NCBI GenBank assembly: GCA_030998225.1
Contig: JAPYXD010000755.1
Coordinates: 992,001-1,056,000, forward strand
Length of the DNA stretch: 64,000 bases
Source: Diplolepis rosae
Taxonomy: Eukaryota; Arthropoda; Insecta; Hymenoptera; Diplolepididae
Direction of reading: 5' to 3'
Of this stretch, positions 57,557-64,000 are shown one piece after another. Within the stretch, counting starts at the first letter, position 1. Each line of letters opens with the position of its first letter. The translations under genes were made by a program, and so were the position numbers. The notes beneath the pieces were generated by a model. The model made no database searches. It was given only the letters and a program-made list of their open reading frames with translations, and was not told the DNA's origin.

Positions 57557-58138
57557 AGAATATTTAAAAACAATTTTTTATTTGTTCATCAATATTTATT
57601 TTTTCACCTTCAAAGTATTATGGATTATTCTTTATCAACCGTCTGTACACAATGTATTTTTTGAAAAATTAACTTATTCAACACTGTACGGAAGGGATTA
57701 CGAGTTTGTATACATAGAACATGCCGACGGGGTTCCCCAGTGTTTACATATTTATCTATAGATACGAAGGATTTCATTTCGTTCTGTAATCAATACTTTA
57801 ACAACCTGTTGCTACATAATTGTTTCTACGTGCGTAATAGGGCAATATCTTATCGAGCTGTGAAGAATTGGTCAAGATTGTAAAGTAGAATAATGATGAA
57901 AAAATTACGTACAATTGTGTTCAAGTACAAACGGAAATTCAGAATTAGATTCTCCCCGAACCCATGCAGATATTTGTATTACACGATACTTGAATTTTTC
58001 AATCATGCCAAAATCCAGCCAAATTGTGTTTAAAATCTTGAAAAGGGTTCAAGGACTGGGGCAACAAACTCGACAGGAGTAAATTAACAGCTAGCTGTGC
58101 TTTCTAAATTAAGCACACGGATTCATCTAACATCCTAC
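57557..58138. other. NOMO intron, no element recognised
   Basis: AT-rich, non-coding, ends at the donor of the exon at 58139-58262. Confidence 0.5.
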
Positions 58139-58262
58139 CTGTAGAGGCATTTTATCAGCTTCATCAAGAACTTCAACACAGATCTCTGCTAGTTTGTAGA
58201 CTAAAAAGTCTCCGTTGGCATCAGGTCCGGTCATTACGTAACCCTCCTTTTTTGCAGTAACG
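58139..58262 (-). CDS. NOMO: NOMO, antepenultimate coding exon
   Basis: A 124-base exon: one base completing the previous codon plus 41 codons. It begins after a TTTCAG acceptor and encodes VTAKKEGYVMTGPDANGDFL and VYKLAEICVEVLDEAD, ending at a GTAGG donor. This matches the NOMO segment just before the GVLLSLSGG of the next exon. The previous intron is phase 2. No exon further upstream is visible before the end of the window, where retroelements fill the space. Confidence 0.88.
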
Positions 58263-58649
58263 CTGAAACATTAACGTACTTTTATAATTCTTTAAGGATG
58301 TTCTAACACCTGGAATTTTTATCAAATTCAGTATCATTTTTACGGTTGCTTAAGAGAATAATTGAAGAACAAGAAAAAATCTGCTTTGGTCCTGAACCGA
58401 ACCGGGATCACCACTTCAGATGAGTGAAGTTTAGTGTACGCACTCTTGAAATATTACTTTTAATTTAAGCGCGACATAGAAAAATAATGATGAGTTTTTG
58501 AGTTATTAAGATATTGGTGCATATTTTTATTTCAATATTTATTTCTATTGATTATAAGCTGCATACTAAACACCCTAGTGGAATTCCATGCCGTGGAAAA
58601 TAGTATCCCCATTTGACCAGATGGAATTCTAGGGAGACCCTATTTAAGG
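58263..58649. other. NOMO intron; no element recognised
   Basis: AT-rich sequence between the exon and the Gypsy fragment. Confidence 0.4.
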
Positions 58650-60116
58650 CAATAACAAGCTCAAATTTGCTTCCGGCACAACGCATTAGTAACTGCTTCC
58701 AACCCTATCACACCGATCCCTTTCATCGATCGAGAATCACAGGAAACCAGAGAATCACTTAAAACCGAAATCAAACCTTTTTCCAGAATATTAAAAATTA
58801 GGGCTAGAACGAGGCAACCTATTGCTATAAGCGTTACAAACCTAGAAGTTGCTGAAGGCTACCTGCCTAAACTGGATACTCCTGAAGGGCTCTATCTTGG
58901 AGAGGCAGCAGTCTCGACACACAATGGCGTCTGTCACGCATTTGCCATCAATACCACTGAAGACGACATAGATATAGAAATTGCCCCCCAGGAGGTAATA
59001 CCGTTCGATTTCTGTACATTTTCCGGTGAAGAATCCTCTGACTCAGAACTCGAGTACTCTACCCTAGGCATACAGGGACATCTGAGCTCTTATGCAGAGC
59101 GTGCTGAAAGAGTAAAAAGGAACCTGGGCCTTTCTCATCTAAATGATGAAGAGAAGGATTACGTCCTTAGATGGGCAGATGACTACGCTGATATTTTCCA
59201 CCTAAATGGCGAGAGACTTAGCAGCACTCATCTGATCCAGCACCGAATTCCAAAAATAGATAACGAAGTGATTGCCAAGAAACAATATGGGTATCCTCAC
59301 GATGCGACAGACCAAGTTGTACTACAGACCGAAGGGTAATACAATAGCGGGATTATTAGCGATTATAAATCCCCTTACAATTCTCCACTTTGGATTGTTC
59401 CAAAAAAGCTCGATGCCTAGGGAGAGAAGAAGTGGAGAGTTGTTATTAATTTCAGAGCCCTCCACGAAAAGGTAATCGGGGATGCCTACCCCTTGCCCAA
59501 CATCACAGATATTTTAGATCACTTGGGGAATGCCAATTCCCCAAGTGCCAATGCCTTTTCTGTGTTTGATCTGGCCAGTGGCTTCCACCAAGTAGAAACG
59601 CATCCCGAAGATCGATCAAAAACGGCGTTCTCGACACCCCGTGGACACTGAGTATCTGCTGATGCCAATGGGGATTAAAAATGCTCCTGCTACCTTCCAA
59701 CGCCTCATGGACATCGTTTTGAAGGGCATGCATGGGACCGAAGTTTTTGTCTATCTGGTTGATATTGTTATTCATCCAAACACCTTACAGGAATACGACA
59801 CAAAAGCCAGAAAATTGTTCAATAGACTGAGAAAGGCGCATCTAAAGCTTCAACCGGACAAGTGCGAATTCTTACGCACCGAGGTAGCTTATCTGGGCCA
59901 TATTATCGGCCGTGATGGAGTCAAACCTAACCCCGCTAGGATAGCCGCTATTAGAAAATTCCCACAACCGAGGACAGTCCGGGCTATTCGACAATTCCTA
60001 GGCCTCTCAGTATACTATAGAATATTTATAAAAGACTACGCAAAGCTAGCAAAACCCTTGTCCAATCTCCTGAAGAAGGACACAAAATGGGAAATGGACA
60101 CTTTTGAGCGTTCTTA
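58650..60116 (+). pseudogene. Decayed Ty3/Gypsy pol fragment
   Basis: The plus strand reads as the end of the protease/linker region and the RT of a Ty3/Gypsy element. Landmarks are LNDEEKDYVLRWADDYADIF, KSPYNSPLWIVPKK, VFDLASGFHQVE, LLMPMGIKNAPATFQRLM and LGHIIGRDGVKPNPARI. The catalytic YLDD reads YLVD (VFVYLVDIVIH), so an Asp is lost. Stops are present at about 59336, 59418 and 59649. Sequence ends near FERS at 60115, before RNase H. LTRs are not seen. It is a different and older lineage than the element at 26735-31811. Confidence 0.88.
59520..59547. repeat. Perfect 12-bp hairpin in the pol fragment
   Basis: CACTTGGGGAAT and ATTCCCCAAGTG pair perfectly around GCCA. Relative to normal RT sequence, about seven extra codons sit here between HLGNA and FSVFDLASGF, and GCCAATxCC words are duplicated. 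It looks like a small templated insertion. Confidence 0.75.
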
Positions 60117-60619
60117 ACCTGATTGCATTACAATGGCTAATGCAACTCAGCATTTCTGGTCATAGGAGCTGGTCTTGAGACGTACAGTAATTCCTAAATT
60201 AACTTTTCCAGTTATTTAAACACGTTCGATTAATAAAACTTTTAAAAGAAGGGAGAGTTCACCCTGATGTTTTTCAGGTGCATTAATGTTTTATAAAGTA
60301 GATTAATTAATAGCGAGAGTGCATAGGCACTTGATCGCTATGAACTATAAAGGTATGGAATGAGAGAAAAGCGAAGAATGAGTGTAAAGTGAGATCGATG
60401 ACATAAGAACTAGGATGAGCGGAGAAAGAATAGAATAGGGAAAAGAATGAGAAATAGCAGACTCGCGACTATATCACCGCAACAGAATGTACAAATAGAA
60501 AAGGAAAAAGAGAATTACCTCTGCTCAATCATTAACTACTTAATCATCAAAAAACCCTACCATGATCACCTCGCGATGAACATGTAAAACGGATCAAGGA
60601 AAAATCAAATTCGCAGTCT
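60117..60619. other. No gene seen
   Basis: AT- and purine-rich spacer between the Gypsy and R1 fragments; nothing identifiable. Confidence 0.45.
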
Positions 60620-60734
60620 TCTGAGTGTCCTGGCCAGATTCAGACCTCAGAATACCAACGGTAGTAGCCGCAAGGACTCTGCCAGCAGTCCGCTGAACCG
60701 AGGCGGACGCTCGGAGCCTGCTCGGGCTCGGTAA

Positions 60735-61019
60735 GCTAAGGATGGGGTGGTTGAAATGCCGCATCCGAGAGCATCTCGAGGTTGCCTGATGCCTCAGGTG
60801 CCAGGGGTATGGCCATGTGTCATGCGGCTGCACGCTTCCAGGCAGGAAGGCTGGCTGCTGGAGGTGTGGGGGCGCGTCGCACGTGGCCAAGGAGTGCAAG
60901 GCTTCCCCCCCGGTGCCTGACTTGCCTAATAGGGGCGAAAGAGATGTCGCCCATGCTTCGGGGACCGGTTCTTGCCCAATATTTAGGGCGGAACTACGGA
61001 GGTTGAGAGGTGGGAAGTG
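60735..61019 (+). pseudogene. R1-type ORF1 C-terminus with zinc knuckles
   Basis: A frame broken near 60790 leads into 60817-61019, which contains the CCHC knuckle CWRCGGASHVAKEC (C-x2-C-x4-H-x4-C) and ends GGK before TGA. A preceding half knuckle, with VSCGC, lies in the same region. This part binds nucleic acid in R1-type ORF1 proteins. The ORF2 frame begins within the last codons (AAGTGAAG). Confidence 0.75.
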
Positions 61020-63383
61020 AAGTTCCTACAGCTCAACCTCAGGAGAGGAAAGGAAGCCCAGAACTTTCTGATGCAGACTGCCAGGGAGAGGAGGGCCGAT
61101 GTGTTGCTCACTAGTGGGCAACACAAATGGTCCGAAAACTCTGCTTGGTACGAGGATGCATCAAGGAAGGCGGGGATCCTTGTTTGCAGCCCTAGTTTGA
61201 GCATCGGGGATTTACTGGAGACCGACGTGGGGTTCGTTTGGGTGGAGGTGGCGGGGATACGCGTGTAAAGCTGCTAATTCTCTCCCAGCGATCCCTCCGA
61301 GATCGTTGAGACCCAGATTCTCCTCCTTGAGGAAAGCCTCAAAGAGTCTAGTGAGCGGTCCCTTATTGCGGGCGACTTTAATAGTAAGTCGCCCGAGTGG
61401 GGAGAAGCCCGCCTGGACACGAGGGGGATCTTGGTTGGGTAGATGGTCGCTAGGAATGACCTGATTGTAATGAATCGGGGCAGGGATTTTACGTTCAGAC
61501 GAGGAGCGGGGGGGGTCGATTATCGACCTCACGATTGCCGCGCTCCGTCATGCCTCAAGGATAGACGACTGGTGCGTCCTCGAGGTAATAACCTTGAGTG
61601 AAAAACGGTGCAATGAGTTTAGCATCCTGGAACGGAGTCACCCAATAAATACGGGAAGGGGCGGCAAGGCGAGCAGCCCCTCCTGGAACACAAAACGACT
61701 CAGCAAAGACAAGCTTCGCGAACATCTTGAAGAAACTAGGCTCCTAGATGAGCTTGTTTGAGCAAGGTCTGCTGGGTCGTTGGAGGACACTGTGCGTGCG
61801 GCGAGGCGAAAAGTGGCTGCAGCATGTAAACAATCCATGCCTCGCCGCGGGCACTGGCGTACCGGGGACTCGATGTACTGGTGGAACAACCAGTTGTCTG
61901 TCTTGCGTCGAAAATACCTCACAGCGCGGCGGAGATTTACCCGCTCAAAAGGTGACCCTCTGGTGCGGGAGGCATGGAAAAAAGCGAAATCAGCCCTAAG
62001 GCAAGGCATAAAGAAAAGCCGACTTCAGTGCTGGAAAGATTTGATAGGTGGGATCGAGAAGCAACCATGGGGTCTCGCCTTCAGAATAGTCACCAAGAGA
62101 TTGGTAACTAGAAGAAAGACCCTGGGCCTGGATGATCCCGATCGAGTCAAGTACATCGTGCGAAGCTTGTTTCCGCATGTAGAGCCGTTCCAAAGACAGG
62201 ACCGAACCTCTTGCGTGGTCCGGCGCGAAGAACTCTTCACTCTCGAAGAACTAAAGAGAGCGGGTGGGAGGCTCAAGGCAAACACAGCGCCGGGGATCGA
62301 CGAGCTGCCGTCCGAGATCCTCAAAGAGGTGATCGGGGTATACCCGGCGATCTTCCTAGAAGTCTTAAACTCCAGACTTCAGGAGGGGAGATTGTTCGCA
62401 CACTGGAAGAAGCAGAGGTTGGTCCTGCTGAGGAAGGGCAACAGACCTCTATGGGATGCCTCATCGTATAGACCAATATGTCTATTGGATACGATGTAGA
62501 AACTTCTGGAGGAAATGATCCTGCAAAGACTACAGGGTCACATGGCCCACGAGAATGGTCTCTCGGAAAACCAGTTCGGCTTTCGGAAAGGCAGGTCCAC
62601 AGTTGACGCCATCCAGGCAGTGGTGGACATCGCCACTAAAGCAAGAAGGGGAACTGGTAAGCGTAAGGGGTTCTGTGCGTTGATCAGCATTGACATACGC
62701 AACGTGTTCAATACCGCGAGATGGAATATCTGCATCGAGGCGTGGTAAATTCGAAGCTGCTTTATGCAGCTCCAATCTGGACAAGTGTTCTTAACAACCA
62801 TGCTATCCTGAAGAAGCTGTTCTCGGCACAGAGAGGTGTGGTGATGAGAATTGTCTCAGCATACCGAACTGTGTCGACAAGCGCTGTGTTGGTCCTGGCG
62901 AGCGTCCCACCAATAGATTTATTGGCGGAGGAAAGGAAGGAGACCTTTCAGCTCCGTCAGGAGCTCACCTGCTTAACAAACCTGCAGGAAATCGCTCGCG
63001 CGAAGGAGATCATCCGCAAGGATGGAAGGCGCAGACTCGTCGAGAAATGGCAGACGAGATGGCATGGTGACCAATCCAGGAGATGGACACACTGTCTGAT
63101 CCCGGAGCTCGCCACCTGGCTGGATAGAAAGCACGGTCAAGTCGGCTTTTACCTGGCGCAAGCGCTTTCGGGCCATGGTTGCTTTAATGCGTACCTGAAG
63201 CGCTTCAAGAAAAGAGACGATGAGTCGTGTCGCTACTGCGGTTCCCTTGTGGAAAATGCAGAGCACACACTCTTTGTCTGCGCCAGGTGGGGCGTGGAAA
63301 GGGAGGCTGTCGGTCAAGCAGTGGGCGCACAACTTACTCCTGAGACGATGGTCTCTCTCATGCTCCAGTCTGAACAGATATAG
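61017..63383 (+). pseudogene. R1-type ORF2 (endonuclease, RT), decayed
   Basis: The endonuclease starts at 61017 (KFLQLNLRRGKEAQNFL) and can be followed, with stops, to IAGDFNSKSPEWGEARLDTR near 61370. RT sequence resumes at 61780-62499 with FTLEELKRAGGRLKANTAPG and SYRPICLLDTM, and continues at 62515-62748 with NQFGFRKGRSTVDAIQAVVD and ISIDIRNVFNTARW (motif A). It then jumps directly to YLHRGVVNSKLLYAAPIW at 62721-63383, so motif B and the catalytic YADD block are deleted. The C-terminal zinc motif CRYCGSLVENAEHTLFVC is intact. Stops occur at 61266, 61441 and 62497. It cannot be active. Confidence 0.88.
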
Positions 63384-63780
63384 ATGCTTATCGCGTCATT
63401 CGTCACCCTGGTGTTGAAGACGAGGGAGCTCGATGGGCGTGAAGAGTGCGGCAACAACGGGGGCTAGTAGAAATCGCATCGGGGGAGGAATCTTCTTATT
63501 CCTCCCCTGGTTCGCGCGGCTAGTCGGCCTGCCTAACGGGCGTGTGCCCGCGGATGGGAGTCCCGGACGAACGGACGACGGAAGAGTCGTACGCGAGTTT
63601 AAGCTGAAACCAACTGTCCGCGAAGTTTAAAGCCGAAAGACGGTTCCGCGGGCGGTGTATTGGTTCGAGAGAGGGTTTTTTTTTGGTTTTAACAGGTATG
63701 CCTAGACCCGTCCTAGGAGACTCGTGTACAACGTCTATAAAAGATTTCGCCATTTTTCCTCCTCACCAACAAAAAAAAAA

Positions 63781-64000
63781 TGTATATCAGTCTTCGACGG
63801 ACTATTTTAAAGTCCAATTCGTTTAACAAAAACGCCAAAAAGGTGCGCGAAATCGCGGAAAAATTAATACTACCGAATCTCAAAACGGTAGTGATAATTT
63901 TTCATAAAATATTTGAATTAGATTTAATAGGAAAATTCTAGCGGCGAAAAGGGTGAGTTTAAAAGCACTCAACCCTTTTCTGGTTAAAAGCCAACCGTTA
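63781..64000. other. No gene seen
   Basis: AT-rich flank after the R1 A-tail to the end of the window. Confidence 0.4.

Larger units (their letters stand above)
60620..63780 (+). mobile_element. R1-clade non-LTR retrotransposon, 5'-truncated, internally deleted
   Basis: GC-rich block running from the end of ORF1 (zinc knuckles) through ORF2 to a 3' UTR and an A-rich tail (about 63768-63780). ORF order, the overlap of ORF1 and ORF2 and the C-terminal CCHC motif fit the R1 clade. The 5' UTR and most of ORF1 are missing, and the RT core is deleted. There is no rDNA beside it. Confidence 0.88.

Overview
The window is AT-rich eukaryotic DNA, almost certainly from an insect; a hymenopteran-like host is my guess from the NOMO sequence and is not proven. 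Evidence is spliced exons with GT/AG borders, a host gene of the ER translocon, and typical arthropod transposable elements (mariner, hAT, piggyBac-like, Ty3/Gypsy, R1-type non-LTR, Penelope-like). I see no prokaryotic gene organisation and no rRNA or tRNA gene.

The only host gene I recognise is the 3' end of NOMO (nodal modulator, BOS complex subunit), on the minus strand. Its last three coding exons lie at 58139-58262, 54757-55119 and 17072-17782. They join in frame. The last intron is about 37 kb and is packed with mobile DNA; most of the window is therefore this one intron.

Layout. 1-17000 (downstream of NOMO): a 3-kb dispersed repeat, a decayed hAT transposase, a solo LTR, a complete but dead mariner, a hAT MITE with 8-bp target duplication, an 830-bp-arm inverted repeat, a short tandem repeat and a truncated mariner. 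17072-17782: last NOMO exon. 19070-21120: 5' part of an R1-clade element. 21321-24277: second copy of the 3-kb repeat. 25353-39327: a 14-kb palindrome whose 3.4-3.6-kb arms carry alternating ~245-bp tandem units and whose axis lies in a Penelope-like element (PLE). A young Ty3/Gypsy element with identical LTRs sits in the left arm and a 557-bp foldback MITE in the right arm. 39992-41742: a Tc1/mariner-superfamily element with long inverted repeats. 42317-43377: a decayed copy of a Cys-containing, apparently TE-associated protein family. 44025-47910: a second PLE interrupted by a DUF4817-type element, itself interrupted by another copy of the foldback MITE. 50060-50953: an internally deleted mariner. 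55939-57552: a piggyBac-like foldback element with TTAA borders and another foldback inside it. 58650-60116: decayed Gypsy pol. 60620-63780: decayed R1-clade element that has lost its RT catalytic core.

The items most worth a second look are the PLE-centred 14-kb palindrome, two matching hammerhead-ribozyme-like motifs next to PLE-type sequence, a classic A_AAA_AAC slippery site at the gag/pro junction of the young Gypsy element, and the 37-kb TE-filled NOMO intron. All percentages, ages and family names below come from reading by eye and were not computed.
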